Below are positions 23,290-35,710 of a stretch of 64,000 nucleotides of DNA, one piece after another. The notes under the pieces were generated by a model. It made no database searches and had not been told where the DNA came from. It worked only from the letters and a program-made list of their open reading frames with translations. The position numbers and the translations under genes are program-made. Each line of letters opens with the position of its first letter. Positions within the stretch are counted from its first letter, which is position 1. Source of the stretch: Hexactinellida sp. DTS-2022 (Eukaryota; Porifera; Hexactinellida); assembly GCA_028753945.1 (NCBI GenBank), contig JAPNXP010000003.1:5890001-5954000 (forward strand), in the 5' to 3' direction.

Positions 23290-26200
23290 CAGTTAGTTAG
23301 TTAGTTTGTTTGTTAGTTTGTTAGTTAGTTTGTTCGTTTGTTCGTTTGTTGTTTGTTTGTTTGTTCTTATAATGTATTACCTGTGCCCCATAGAGATGAG
23401 AGAACACTGCATCCTTTATCAGATACACCACACCAATAGTTTGTTCATAAGAATACGCGTAGTCTGCTGTGGACACTTTAACTGTGTGAGCTCCAATTCT
23501 CGTAAATATGTGGACAGCAATATTTCCAGTCACAATCTGCCTGGAATCACTTTCCCCGAAGTCCCAAATAAATCGGTCATACATTTTAGAGGTAGTCTCT
23601 GTTACCTAGGCAACAGAACAGGAATGTAATAATCCGGTATTTTATGATAATACAATGTCTGTTATATTTTGCTGCAATTTATATAATAAATTTAATGGCT
23701 TACTTTATATCGGCCAAAACATTTTACATGTAAAACATTTTGTTTCGTAAAGGTGAAATTTTGATGAATTAATTACCTTGCCAGTGGCTGAAAATTGCAA
23801 TAGAAAAGGTGTTGCAATTGGCCTAAATATTATCTAGTTACCATTCTGTACCATAGGTATGTTATTAGAAATGAGAACTCACATTAAACACTATTTTCTG
23901 TCCAAGCACGGCCCACTGTCCCTCCAAATCAACCGATGAGAACACGATATCCATGGTTATATTGCAGCTAACTACAGTCGGCTCGTAAAGAAGGGAATCC
24001 CCTCCGAAACAGACATCTCCTGCTATCTTTCTAAATCCCTTCGTTAGGTTATAGCTAGCTACACCAGACACACACGATTGAGCGTATGGATTAGCCGCTT
24101 GGTTTAGGTCTATGACGCATGATTGGCTTGTTTGTTGCGGGTGTTTGTATCCCCAATCGCACTCGTAATCTACTATAGAACATTTGCAGAGAGTTATGTT
24201 CTTAGTTCGCTCGTAATCCAATCCGTTGTAGCATAGGGAGGTGGGCTTCTTCCGCTCCCAACTCACGGAGGAACCTAGTCAGATAATAGGTTAAGCCGTA
24301 TGATATATAACGTGTTATAGTATAAATGTTATGGAGTGTATGGTTATTGTATTTATAATTGTTAATAAAATGTGATGAAAAGTTTGTTTATACAAGTATT
24401 CATTTGAATTTTGGACTTACTTATATATTGACCCATGGCCTACTTAATATACGGCTATATATGTTCCCGAGAAGGCCAAGAAAGAAGAAGGCCAGTTTCT
24501 AATTTTCATTTTAGGATAAACTATGCCTCCTATTGTTGTTATTTGGGTTGTATATGGGGTAATCACCCATTGCGAGTCCAATGGAACCACTTTTGAGAAT
24601 CTCAGATTTGTGGTTAAGCTGTTTAGGCGCAATTTAATGATGACACCACAAATATACAAAAATATAAAATTTGAGTATAAAGAACTGCGAGAAAATGAAA
24701 ATAATTTGCTAATATACTTCGAATACATTTTCCGGATATATATTGATAATGAATATATATAAGTCAGCAATTATATACGTTTTATGTACGAAAAGAGTAA
24801 GTTTTAATTCGGATACTACTTGTATTTTAGCATGTGGTTGCTTAATAATTTTTAATTTTTTTTAAAATGTCGCCATTTTGTGATTTAGTAGTCTTTGGGG
24901 TATGAAATATATCCCTATATTAGTATTCCTATTATAAAATTATTAGAAAGTAGGAAGAAACTGAAATTTATGATATTTGAAAAAAATTCCTTTTACCATA
25001 AATTGTTACCGTCATCATTAAATTGCGCCTAAACAGCTTAACCACAAATCTCATATTCTCAAAAGTGGTTCCATTGGACTCGCAATGGTTTATTACTCCA
25101 TATACAACCCAAATAACAACAATAGGAGGCATAGTTTATCCTAAAATGAAAATTAGAAACTGGCCTTCTTCTTTCTTGGCCTTCTCGGGAACATATATAG
25201 CCGTATATTAAGTAGGCCATGATTGACCACACCTTTTCTAATGTAATTTTCGGGCACTAGTAAAGTCATTTATAAATATAACAAAATAAACATCAAAATT
25301 AATCCTTTTTACCTTGGCGTTGGCCAAGCCGAGTTTCTATATTGATGGCCGATATATAAGTTAGCACAAATGAACACTTGTAAATATATACATAAACAAA
25401 CTTTCCCTCACATAGCTAACTAACCCAGTAGACAGTCTCTGCCTACTCTATCGTTGTAAGGCGACCAATAGAAATAGTCCTGTCCCTCTAAGCAGGGGTT
25501 GGCTAGAATCTTAGAATAGTTAACCGTAACTATCTGCCAGTCGGGGCTCTCAGCTGTATTATCGTAAGCGAACAGCAAATCTACCAGCGTAGCCTCTCCG
25601 GGCTCTGTTACCAGCCCGCCGATAGTAACCTATAGGGTAGCGAGCTGTTATGCATTGTAACCTATAGTGACCTACAGGGTTATATGCAGTTATGCATTGT
25701 AACCTATAGTGACCTACAGGGTTATATGCAGTTATGCATTGTAACCTATAGTGACCTACAGGGTTATATGCAGTTATGCATTGTAACCTATAGTGACCTA
25801 CAGGGTTATATGCAGTTATGCATTGTAACCTATAGTAACCTATAGGGTTATATGCAGTTATACATTGTAACCGATAGTAACCTACAGGGATATACGCAGT
25901 TATGCATTGTAACCGATAGTGACCTACAGGGTTAGCGAGCTGTTATGCAATCAAATATAGTAAACATTTGATTTAACGACATCAATGGACCGTAGCAGTA
26001 TTGAAGCTACATCGGATTTAGTGACATATCGGATATACTTTTTAACCTGCCCAAACGAGTGTCATTAAACTCGTTATTAAGAACACGGATAAGGCATACA
26101 AGGTTTAATTCCTCTAGTTTAAACAAATGCATATAAATGACTGGTTAATACGAACAAATCTCGGCGACTGTATCCAGGTTGTATCTACAGTGGACTCTGG

Positions 26201-29200
26201 TTAATAGGAAATAGGAATTGGTTAATAGGAATCGCTTGCATTCTTTAATATTTATTTAGGCTAGGAGAATTAAACCTTTTCCGATATTTCACATTATCCG
26301 TGTTCGTATAACGAGAGTCTACTGTACTTTAAATGTGATCTAATTACTAGTCTACTCTATGATCAATAGTTGTCTACATTCCTATATACAATAATAACAA
26401 TGTTGTTGTTGTTGTTGTTGTTTACAATTTAGATATAGAATGGAAGAGAAGAGCGCAACAGAATACTTGGAATCCTCCGGCGTTTGTGGAATCGTAGAGG
26501 ACGCCCTGAAAGAGATGCTAACAACCGCGATTAACAATCCTTATCAAGTCCGGTTCAACCCTCTGGACTTCATTGTAGTGTATCTCTACAAAAACAATCC
26601 TAACTTTGTCGTTAAGCGGAGCGAAATAGATACTCTATGGGAGATTCCGTTCGTGCAGGAGAAATGGAAGGAAACGCCGAGAAGTGATTTGCCGCTATCA
26701 GCAAGGTAGATGCTATATAATGCTATATGCTATGGGTATATAGTACAGTAGAACCTCGTTAGTAGGAACACGGTTAATACGAATTTCCGGATAAGACGAA
26801 CAGATATTTATACAAAATCAGGTCCCTACAATGGTTATTCAATTGGTATTACTCCGGTTAGAATGCTATAGAATGCTATATGGCATATGCTATAGGGCAG
26901 TGGTTCCAAACTGGGGTCCGTATAGGGTAATAGGTGGTCCATAAATCTCAAATTTGTATTACGGTCAATGGGAGGGGGTCCATAGAACGTTTGAAAATTG
27001 CTATAAGGATTAATTAAACGGGTGAAAATGGTTGGGAATCATTGACGATATTCTACTGTATATCCTATACAGTGTATAACAGTGTATATATGTACAGTCA
27101 TATACAGTCAGGTCTGCTTAATATGAACAATATTTCGTCTGCTTAATATGAAGATTTTTTATTGTGAACAAGCCCTATGGTCCCAATTTAACAAATTACA
27201 TAGGGTTTGTATTAAGTTGAGTTCGCTTATTATGAAGTTTCTCTATTATGAACACAATTTTTGGTCCCTTGAATGTTCATAATAAAAGAACCTAATTCAT
27301 TATTGTATATATATATTCCTATACAGAAATATATATACGTATGTATACAATATATATTTCTTCCCCCAAACCAACTTAATGCATCAATTATTACTGTATA
27401 TATCCCAATACAGACTGACCAAGCACTCGGCAGCTACGATCCTACAGTCGGCCTGGAGAGGGTACGTGGCCCGAAAGGACGAAATAGTACAGGACTTCAG
27501 AGTCTGGCAGAGAGAAGTGAGGGAGGAGAAGAGAGCAGCCGGGGTTCTCATAAAGTGTCTCAAGGACTGGACCGACAGAAAGAGGAATAGCATAGCAGAG
27601 TATAACGGAGATACAGTATAGTATACTCATCATATGTCGTATCAACCTACTCACTTGTTATACTAGTGTAGTTATAATATCAGATTATACTGTTATGTTA
27701 TAGGGAATTAGATATAAATGCAGGTGACACACTTAAGCTAAATAATATGTCTACCAGAATTAATTGGACATAGTTCTAATATTGTTCGTATGTCTCAGAG
27801 AGATTAATGAAGGTTCTTATTTGCTACAATTTATGAATTTACTTTCTTGAACCCAGATTAAACCAAAACTTCATTCACACCAATATTTACTTTCATGCAA
27901 ATGCCATAATATATTTTGGATTGTGTTCGGAATAGCGACAAATGGTCAAATAATTGAACTTCCCTTAACAGAATAATGAACTCTACAATACCCTGATACT
28001 AACAATTAACTGTGTACAATACAGTATAATCAGGGTTGCCGTGGGTATGGGAATCCTGTGGGAATTCCCACAGGATTCCCATATGGGATGGGAATGGGAA
28101 ATTTTTTTAGCCTATGGGAATTCCCACATGTGGGAATCCTGTGGGAATCCTATGGGAATTCCCACATGTGGGAATCCTGTGGGAAACCTATGGGAATTCC
28201 CACATGTGGGAATCCTGTGGGAATTCCCATAGGATTATCAATAGAATTTCCACACATTCATATACGTAGATCATATTACCAATAAAGCATAGTGTACATT
28301 ATGGTTGTAGACAAACCATAATGATTCATGAACACTATATAGGCGAATTCCCATACGTAGGAATCCTGTGTATATTTGTAAATGCTATGGGATTTCCCAC
28401 ATGTGGGAATCCTGTGGGAATTCCCACATGTGGGAAATCCTATGGGAATTCCCACATGTGGGAATCCTATGGGAATCCTGTGGGAATCCTATGGGAAATC
28501 CTATGGGAGATCCTGTGGGAATCCTATGGGAATTCCCACAGAAATCCTGTGGGAATGGGATGGGAATGGGAATGAAAATTCCCTTCCCACGGCAACCCTG
28601 AGTATAATACACTGATACTAATATTAACTGCATACAGATAGCCTACTACTAACCTGGTCGCTGGAGAATGTGTACGAATACCAGCTGTCTCCCTCATTCA
28701 GTGAGTACTGCAGTTCTCTGGTCTGCTCGGACATATAATCCCGTACAGCCGTTATAACCCCTGCGTGGTCTGCGAAGGCGACTAGCCAGCTACCCGAGTG
28801 AGTGCGTGCCCAGGTTACGCCTCCGTCAGTGCTGACGTAGAGACCTATCTCCTGAGGAGAGGTCTCTATCGGGATGTTGGGGCCCTCTCGTCCCAGCGCA
28901 AGGATTATGCCAACAGCAGATGATCTGTATACAAGGAGGAAAGTATTATAATGTTATAGACAAATAGATACAGTACAGTAGATGTCGGTTATAAGAAGAT
29001 TATATGCAGTTCCAGACGATGTTCTTATAACCGGTATACACTGTATATTGGTATAACCTCGTTAGTAGGTACACAGCTAATACGAACATTATTTAGTCCC
29101 CTTCAAAGCCGTTTCAATATACATACATTTTGTAGTTGTATTGAAAAGGCTTTGAAGGGGACTGAAATAATGTTCATATAAGCGGAATTTCGTATTAACC

Positions 29201-32200
29201 GCGTTCGTACTAACGAGGTTCTACTGTAGTATATACTATATCCGCTTAATAGATCCATCGGTTAATAGATTTCTCCGCTTAATCGGGTCAAAGTAACATG
29301 GTCCCGAGATTACTCTATTAAGCGGAGTCCACTGTATATACTATAGGCAATATAGTGACTTATAACTTATATACTATAAGTAATACTTCGGTTATAACGG
29401 TATTATTCACTGTATTATAGCAATTGCTATTAGGAGATTATACTGTAGTATATAGCCATTACTTACTTTGAGAACAGAGTTGTCTGCAGGGAGTTAACAA
29501 TAGCGGTCAGAGAGAGCAGGAAGTTAAGCGAGCATTGCGGAAAGTAGCAACCGCTACTGCCGCTAGGAATGCGGCTCCACTCAGCTCCACTATCGTACGT
29601 TATCAGGGTGTTAGCCAGATATGTAGGCACATACACATTGGCTATTATAGTACCATTCATACCGCTGACCACGTGAATATCTGCGTATGTGACCCCTGAT
29701 GAGGTGTAGGTTAACACCTCGGTTAGAGAGAGGGTGTAGAAGGTACCCGTCTCGTCAGACAGGAACAGATCTCCCAGGGAGTCTTCTGAACCAGCTAGAT
29801 ACACAGTTATGTATTATAATATATAGTAATAATAGTAGGTATAATAACAATATACAGTAGTAGCTAGATACACAGTTATAATAATATTTACAGTAGCAGC
29901 TAGATATATTAACACAGTAGGTTAATAATGTACAGGTAGTAGTTAGGTGTAATAACAGATAATAATATAGACAGTAATAGCTCCTAGCTCGTTAGTAGGA
30001 ACACGATTAATATGAAATTCCGGTTATACGAACACTATTTCAGTCCCCTTCAAAGCCTTTTCAATACAAATTATATTGGTTAATACAAATTGCAGATAAG
30101 GATAATATATATTTATAGTAGAGTCTCGTTGAAACGAATAAAAGGGGACCGTCGAATTTTGTTCGTATTAACCAGAATCACTTGCATGTATGTGTATAGG
30201 CTAGGGGAATTAAACCTTGTACTCTTTTACCTACATTTTTCCTAATAACGAGAGTCTACTGTAGGGTATATATATAGAGTGACAACTAAGGGGTAATGAC
30301 TAATGAACTAGTACTACTGTATATTAATAACTTTCAAAATTAGTAAGCCTAAAACCCAAATTTATACCTCTATTAGCAAGTTCACATATAAGCAAGCAAA
30401 TTTAATGCATTATATGTGACTTGCTATTAGGCTAACACCACTGTATATAAATAAGTTCCAGATATACTAATTGTGTCTCCTAACTAATTACAGATAATAA
30501 CTCACAGTTTGATAGCAGGACTAGCAGTTGTCTGTTGTGTACAGAAATGACGTAATAGACCTGATTAGTGACGTAGGTAGCGGAGGGGAATAGTGCCTTT
30601 CTGAAGACACTCCCCAAGTGAGAGACCCAGAGTTCCACTGTATTACCAGTTCCCTTCTTCTGTACGAATGTGTAGTCGCCGGCCTTTGTGAGATATGATG
30701 TAATTAGTAAACCGAGACCCGAGTCAAACTCTGTTTTCATTTGGTTTGTAGGATTTATGTTTATTGTATATAGCTTTTTGTCATCTGTTATGATGTACAT
30801 TGAGTTGGTGCCTACATACAATAATAGTGTATTTCATCGGTTAATATATGGGAACGTTCAAACGTTACATACAGTATTTCAATGGCCAAATTTACTCACC
30901 AATTATTTTGAAAAATCCAGAAAATAATATTGGTGTAATTCTAATGGTTTTCAGTGAACAGTAAACTTACTGAAATTGCATAAATTAATGTATTTACACT
31001 TCAGTTGTCAACTAAAGGGTATTCATTTTTATCATACAAATGCTATTTTTATTGATCAGACGCTTATTCGGGGAAATACAGTAACTCAAAATTCCTGAAA
31101 AATTATACACCCCCTCCCTATATCACGTTTTTTTTATCATTCTTAATACAAAAATGATTTTCACACATTGACTAATTAGCCCCTTGAAAGCACGTTTTTT
31201 AAATGCTTTTCCTAAAACAAAAAGAATGGTCTGTTACAAATTGGCTAACCCATTAGAACCATTACATAACGTTTTAACATCCCTAACATTCCAACAACCC
31301 ACCTTGGTCTCTAAACTCATACGTCACTACTCCATAGCACATACTATACCAACTCATGCCCCCATCGCTTGACCCCCAAATAGAGCCATTATCCTTGCTA
31401 TAAGCAGCCATAGACATATCACTGCCTGGATAGAAATCAAACCAGTAGAACCCTTGTTCGGTCGTGACCTTGCTATAGCTATTCCCCTCGTCTCTACTAA
31501 CGTAAATAACTCCGTTAGTGGAGTCGCCAAGCACTAGGTTAGTGTGGTCCGTGTCTGGTATAGCGAAGTAGTCTAGTATAGCGGCAGAGGCAAACTTGCT
31601 AGTTTGTATAGAGAAAGTTTTGCCGTAGTCATCGCTACGCCATAGAGTGCTCTCGCTTATTCCCTACATACAGTGTAGTACAGTATAACCTCGTTTGTAC
31701 GGATACGGTAATAAGTAATATAGCATAGTATACAGTATAATACAGTCAAGGAAATATCCAGGAGCGCAAGACGCTCCTTTTGGAGCATGATTTTTCGAAA
31801 TTTGGATTTAGGAGGGCGAGAATTTGTAATCCTCTCCTATACCGCAACAATAATTTGTGATTAGGAGTATGAAAATCGTTAGCACGAACATGGTAATACG
31901 AACACTTTTTCAGTCCAATTCACAGCCTTTCAATACAAATGATATTGGTTAATATGAATTCCGGATAAGGCGAACGCATTTTGTCAATCCCCTGGTGTTC
32001 CTACTAACGAGGTTCTACTATATATTGAATTATCTTTGTAATATAACTAAACTTACGTAGTCGGATAAATCTGAGAAATCAAATGTCAGAATGAACACCA
32101 CATGGCTCCGCTTGAGGCCTGACCAATGAATGACTGCGTAATTGTGACTATCTCCCTCTAGCGTAGTTACTGTGTGCAGCAACTCCGAGCTAATGTTAGC

Positions 32201-33446
32201 GCCTCTCTTAGCGCGAGGAGACTCAAACTAAGGAATATATAACCAGTGTATAATACTGTATGCCATATTGTATAATTACAGGAATGGAGTTAACATTACA
32301 GTCAGGTTCTTATATTATGAACTTTCAAGGGACCAAAAAATGTGCTCATAATATACGAGTGTGAAGTTAGCAGCGAATTCCAGCAGCGAAATTTGAGCAC
32401 AACTTCGCCCTTAATAAAGTACTCATTTCCCATCCGATTCATCTGAAATTTGGCAGCTCCCTTCAGTCAGTATGGTGCTTTTCAATTATTCAATTGTTAA
32501 CACATATCACACCTACTATTCCCACAATGACGTTGCAAAATTTCTAATACAAATTCCCCATAGGCAATATTGAGCACAACTTCGCACTTAATAAACTACT
32601 CATTTCTTATCCAATTCATCTGAAATTAATATAGACTTCATAATAAGCGAACTCAACTTGATACAAACCCTATGTAAGTTGTTAAATTGGGACCATAGGG
32701 CTTGTTCACATTAAAAGTTCTTCATAATAAGCAGACGAAATTTGTTCATAATAAGCAGACTGAATGTATGCCAAATTGTATAATTACAGGAATGGAATTA
32801 ACATTAACTACTATGGATTTACAACTAATAAGTCTCTATAAGTAATAATTTATACTAGAATACACTAGATGTTTTGTTCGGATTATCGAGGTTCTCATTT
32901 TATAGATGCTTATAGAAAATGTATGAAATACAGTGGATGCCGGTTATAATAACATCGTCGGGAACGGCATATAATGTTCTTATAACCGGCATAAATTATA
33001 TAGGGTATATGGCAACCATTTTCCAGTACAATGTTCTTAAATCCGGTATGTTCTTATTACAGTGAACTCTCGTTATAACGAAGTGCTTTGGACCTGTATA
33101 TTCCTTCGTTATATCCGGATATTCGTTATAAGCGGATAATAATTAATGCATTTAGTGCTCTGGGGGGAAATATCCATTTCGTTCGATATAACGGGAATTA
33201 GTGCGAATTTTTCGGATTAGCGAGGAATTACTGTAATGAGTTGAGCTACAATAGAAACCTATTAATTTAATTAAATTATAATTATACATTTTCTACAATA
33301 TAACTTACATTGTTCGTGTAAGTAGTTACTTTCTTAATTCTGTGTATTACATGGGGCTGTCCAGGTGATAGGGAAATAACTCGTGATGAAATGTTGGTAG
33401 TAAACAAACCAATTAGAAGTATAGTAAACAAACACTTGAACAACAT
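21629..33446 (-). CDS. SorCS-like VPS10-domain sorting receptor, 11 exons
   Basis: Exons, from 5': 33309-33446, 32057-32227, 31303-31663, 30506-30811, 29467-29794, 28654-28924, 25425-25629, 23883-24274, 23381-23605, 22767-22983, 21629-22305. All junctions are GT-AG with matching phases, giving 1096 residues. Order: signal peptide (MLFKCLFTILLIGLF); propeptide ending in a furin-type RAKR; VPS10 propeller with Asp-box-like strands (SDDYGKTF, SRDEGNSY, SSDGGMSW, STDGGVTW); the Cys-rich 10CC module (CLLG...CYNG...CKCSIVDYECDWGY...CFGG); two PKD-like domains (FIWDFGES, HFSVWYD); a membrane-proximal domain; one membrane span; and a tail with an acidic DDEHLL, a DxxLL-type sorting signal. Probable role: trafficking receptor between Golgi, surface and endosomes. 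PKD after 10CC favours the SorCS branch over sortilin. One intron holds IQCK antisense. Confidence 0.9.
22610..22740. repeat. 15-bp tandem repeat grown from a MITE end
   Basis: The unit GTATTAACCGTGTAT (variants CATATTAACC, TACTAACCGTGTAC) is repeated about eight times and ends GAGGTTCTACTGTA, the family B terminus. The parent MITE starts near 22490. Lies in the last intron of the SorCS-like gene. Confidence 0.75.
23010..23370. repeat. GTTT/GTTA tetranucleotide microsatellite
   Basis: About 350 bp of GTTT, GTTA and GTTC tetramers in an intron of the SorCS-like gene, ending about 10 bp from the donor of exon 23381-23605. No coding content. Confidence 0.95.
24434..25221. mobile_element. Foldback element with about 210-bp inverted arms and 7-bp duplication
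   Basis: Arms about 24434-24645 and 25008-25221 are near-identical inverse copies starting CATGGCCTACTTAATATACG. ATTGACC flanks both ends (24427-24433 and 25222-25228). The centre is about 360 bp of AT-rich DNA. It sits in the intron between the 10CC exons of the SorCS-like gene. The arms contain open frames, which I treat as chance. Confidence 0.8.
25630..25945. repeat. 42-bp minisatellite next to a splice acceptor
   Basis: About seven units of 42 bp (GTAACCTATAGTGACCTACA then GGGTTATATGCAGTTATGCA), repeating at about 25657, 25699, 25741, 25783, 25825, 25867 and 25909. It lies directly upstream (on the - strand) of the SorCS-like exon that starts at 25629. Each unit carries CACTATAG/GTTAC on the - strand, very like the true junction CCTATAG/GTTACT. 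Confidence 0.9.
26440..27621 (+). CDS. IQCK: IQCK-like IQ-domain protein (two exons, nested antisense)
   Basis: Exon 26440-26705 joins 27414-27621 (AAG/GTAGAT...AATACAG/ACTG), giving 157 residues. The first exon has EYLESSGVCGIVEDALKEML, then FNPLDFIVVYLYKNNPN, then IPFVQEKW...PRSDLPLS. The second has an IQ motif, AATILQSAWRGYVARKDE, then FRVWQREVREEK. This order matches vertebrate IQCK as I remember it (EYLE, CDFLTEWLYNQNP, IPFVEERLKQHPRPPIPLS, IQSFWR, LRQWQKKLREAK). IQ motifs bind calmodulin-like proteins; IQCK itself is poorly characterised, with cilia-linked expression suggested in animals. A 5' non-coding exon is possible, because TTTACAATTTAG precedes the ATG. The whole gene lies in the 25630-28653 intron of the SorCS-like gene on the opposite strand. 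Its own intron contains MITEs. Confidence 0.88.
27105..27295. repeat. Pogo/Tigger-like MITE, family C, in the IQCK intron
   Basis: Begins TA/CAGTCAGGTCTGCTTAATAT and contains the family C centre (CCTATGGTCCCAATTTAACA, GTTGAGTTCGCTTATTATGA). The right end is eroded (AATAAAAGAACCTAATT). A complete relative is at 49191-49384. Confidence 0.7.
28031..28600. mobile_element. hAT-like MITE with internal TGTGGGAATTCCCACA repeats
   Basis: Ends CAGGGTTGCCGTGGG and CCCACGGCAACCCTG, with a perfect 8-bp duplication AGTATAAT at 28023-28030 and 28601-28608. The interior is many short palindromes (GGGAATTCCCACATGTGGGA) in two clusters around a central unique stretch. It makes open frames in several phases that are artefacts of the repeat. 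Located in the SorCS-like intron, downstream of IQCK. Confidence 0.92.
33060..33233. repeat. Pogo/Tigger-like MITE, family A
   Basis: Starts CAGTGAACTCTCGTTATAAC; the right end is degraded (GCGAGGAATTACTG). Shares the TCCGGATATTCGTTATAAGC centre with the copies at 36485 and 54040. Confidence 0.75.
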
Positions 33447-34949
33447 CTAGTATAAACAAATCGAATTTTGGAAAAGTATTATATTTATAATTTTATATAC
33501 ATAATTGAAAACTAACAATACAGTCTTGCAGTAAAACAAGGTTTCTGATGAATCACATAAAAGTGGAATTTTCATAAAACTATTTAGGATTAGATTGTCA
33601 CTCCGATATAATTAAATGTATAATTGTTTATCGATCAAGTTGAACATAATCACAAACATATTTTAGCTAAGCCATGTAGAAATACTTCATCATCAACAGA
33701 TTAAACATAAGTAATAAAGATTTATATAAATTTGATAAAGAGAGATTTTGTCTCTAGTATTATTATACTGTTCAGTCTGTTCATATAATAGAAAAGGGCT
33801 TACTACAAGTGAACTCCCGTTATAACGAAGTCGGATATAACGAAATACAATACATAATAGATACGATATATTGATATAGTGATTGATATGTTGTATGTAG
33901 TGATAATTTGGCCAAAAATACCATGTCCCCACCACTATTAGCACTAATATCCATTATGTAACCGCTTATAACGAAATGGCTATTTTTTCCCCCAGAGCAC
34001 TAAATGCATAATTATTATCCGCTTATAACGAATATCCGGATATTACTAAGGAATCTACAGGGTCCAAGCACTTCGTTATAACGAGAGTTCACCGTATATA
34101 TATAGCATGCAACACCTTTTCAATATAAAACCAGGCTTAGCAAAATGAATTATAAAAAAAATTAGAAAAAGTGTTGGCCGATATAATAAATAAATAAATA
34201 CAAATGATATGGATAATCATAATATGATTTCCGGGTAAAGCGAACGCATTTTGACGGTCACCTGGTGTTCGTACTAACGAGGTTCTACTGTACCTACTTA
34301 TATACATTCTTTTCGTATATATTTTTAGTGTGTGATTACTACGAATGCTTCAGTGTATAATTTCATAGACTATAATATTACCCTTGGCTCAATACACTCA
34401 GTACTTGAAGCTAATTATAATAATCAATTGATTAACGCCAATGCAATGTAGAGTTGATTGAATCATTCTTTATCAAAACGGATAAATTTCTAGGGCCAGT
34501 TAAAAGGGCTGTACAAACGTTACTTCCAAGAGGAAGGGGTTAACCATTGTGTGACAGACCATTCTTTTGAATTAATTACAAAATGGACTAAAAAGTGTGA
34601 CATAGGAGGAAAGTAGAAATTTCTTTTATAATTTTCTTATTACAGAATGTTCAAAAAGCTTGATATAGGGGGGTGCCACGGTTATAAGATTATATCGTCA
34701 TATAGGGTTAGGAAATACCGTATAACTCGGTTATAATATTCCGGGATTCGTATTAACCGGTGTCATTTGTATTGAAAAGCTTTGAATGGGACTGAAATAC
34801 TGTTCGTATTAACCGAGTTTCATACTAACCGTGTTGGTACTAACGAGGTTCTACTGTACTAATATTTTTAACCAAGTTTATCAAGCAGTATGTATTTTAT
34901 TTGTAGGGTAAACTCGGTTAGTATACACTGCATAATACGTACTTAATCC

Positions 34950-35120
34950 CAGGGCTGAATTTAGGGGGGGGCGGGGGGGGGCTTTCGCCCCCCCTGGGTT
35001 TCCTTTTGCCCCCCCCCTGGGCTGCCCCCGGACCCCCTTAGTTGGATGGGCTTCGCCCCCCTTATTTCTTTAACCAACCCCATTTGCCCCCCCTGACCTA
35101 AAAACCTGTATGGAACCCTG
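34950..35120. repeat. C/G-run-rich hAT-like element nested in another repeat
   Basis: Ends CAGGGCTGAATTTAGG and, inverted, CCTAAAAACCTGTATGGAACCCTG-type sequence, with long G and C runs that stand out from the local AT richness. It interrupts a repeat (34852-35166) whose uninterrupted counterpart is at 2675-2815. The flanking AATCC repeats are too imperfect to call a clean duplication. Confidence 0.55.
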
Positions 35121-35433
35121 AATCCCATTCCCGAGGGGTACGTTATAACTGAGTTCTACTGTATTCCTATTAATTGGAACTACTCTTAATTAATTGGGAG
35201 TGTATTTAGAATCTCTGGACAGTCAACACGAGTTGACTGTCCAGTCAGGAGATTGTAAACTCGGGATTCTATAAAAGTGTTAATTATAATCTTAATTAAT
35301 TAATACACATATATATTACTATGGATTTAATAAGTCTGATAAATAGTAATTATAGTACACTAGATGTTTTGTTTGGATTATCGAGGTTCTCACTTTCTAG
35401 ATGCTTATAGAAAATGTATGTATTACAGTGGAT

Positions 35434-35549
35434 CCGGTGTAAGCGCGTTATGGGGACCCAAGCGTTTTTGGGGCCCCTGGGCTTTAAAACGCTAGTGATT
35501 TAGGGATAGGGTCCTAAAACGCTGGGGTCCCAAAGTGCGCTTACACCGG
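35434..35549. repeat. Small palindromic element inside a family D MITE
   Basis: Inverse ends CCGGTGTAAGCGC and GCGCTTACACCGG, with inner GGGGACCCAAGCGTTTT facing AAAACGCTGGGGTCCC. It lies within sequence beginning CAGTGGATCCGG, the start of a family D MITE. Confidence 0.7.
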
Positions 35550-35710
35550 TATCAAAATTCCTTGGAAAACTTTTTTTCGGGACCAATTTTCCAGTGACAG
35601 GTACCTGATTTAGTTTAAATATTTGTTCGTCTTATCATGAAATTCGTACTAACGAGGTTCCACTGTATTCACATCATCTAATTCGTTAGTTACAACCTAT
35701 GTGATTAGGA

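Larger units (their letters stand above)
33447..35710. other. MITE-rich divergent intergenic region
   Basis: Lies between the 5' end of the SorCS-like gene (-) and SELENOS (+). No gene seen. It holds a family A element with an insertion (33806-34094), family B pieces (34235-34290, 34732-34857), the dispersed CTTCCAAGAGG repeat (34502-34620), a G-rich hAT-like element (34950-35120) and a palindromic element (35434-35549). Confidence 0.6.

Noticed and set aside
24444..25211. Two related frames (SLTTNL...VVPLDSQW) on opposite strands
   Set aside because: They are the two arms of the foldback element; no domain recognised.
25630..25945. Regular 42-bp repeats as a CRISPR array
   Set aside because: No spacers; head-to-tail minisatellite inside an intron.
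28041..28633. Several open frames of 63-84 codons on both strands with repeating GNSHMWE/WEFPHVG peptides
   Set aside because: Products of palindromic repeats inside a hAT MITE; same pattern in all frames.
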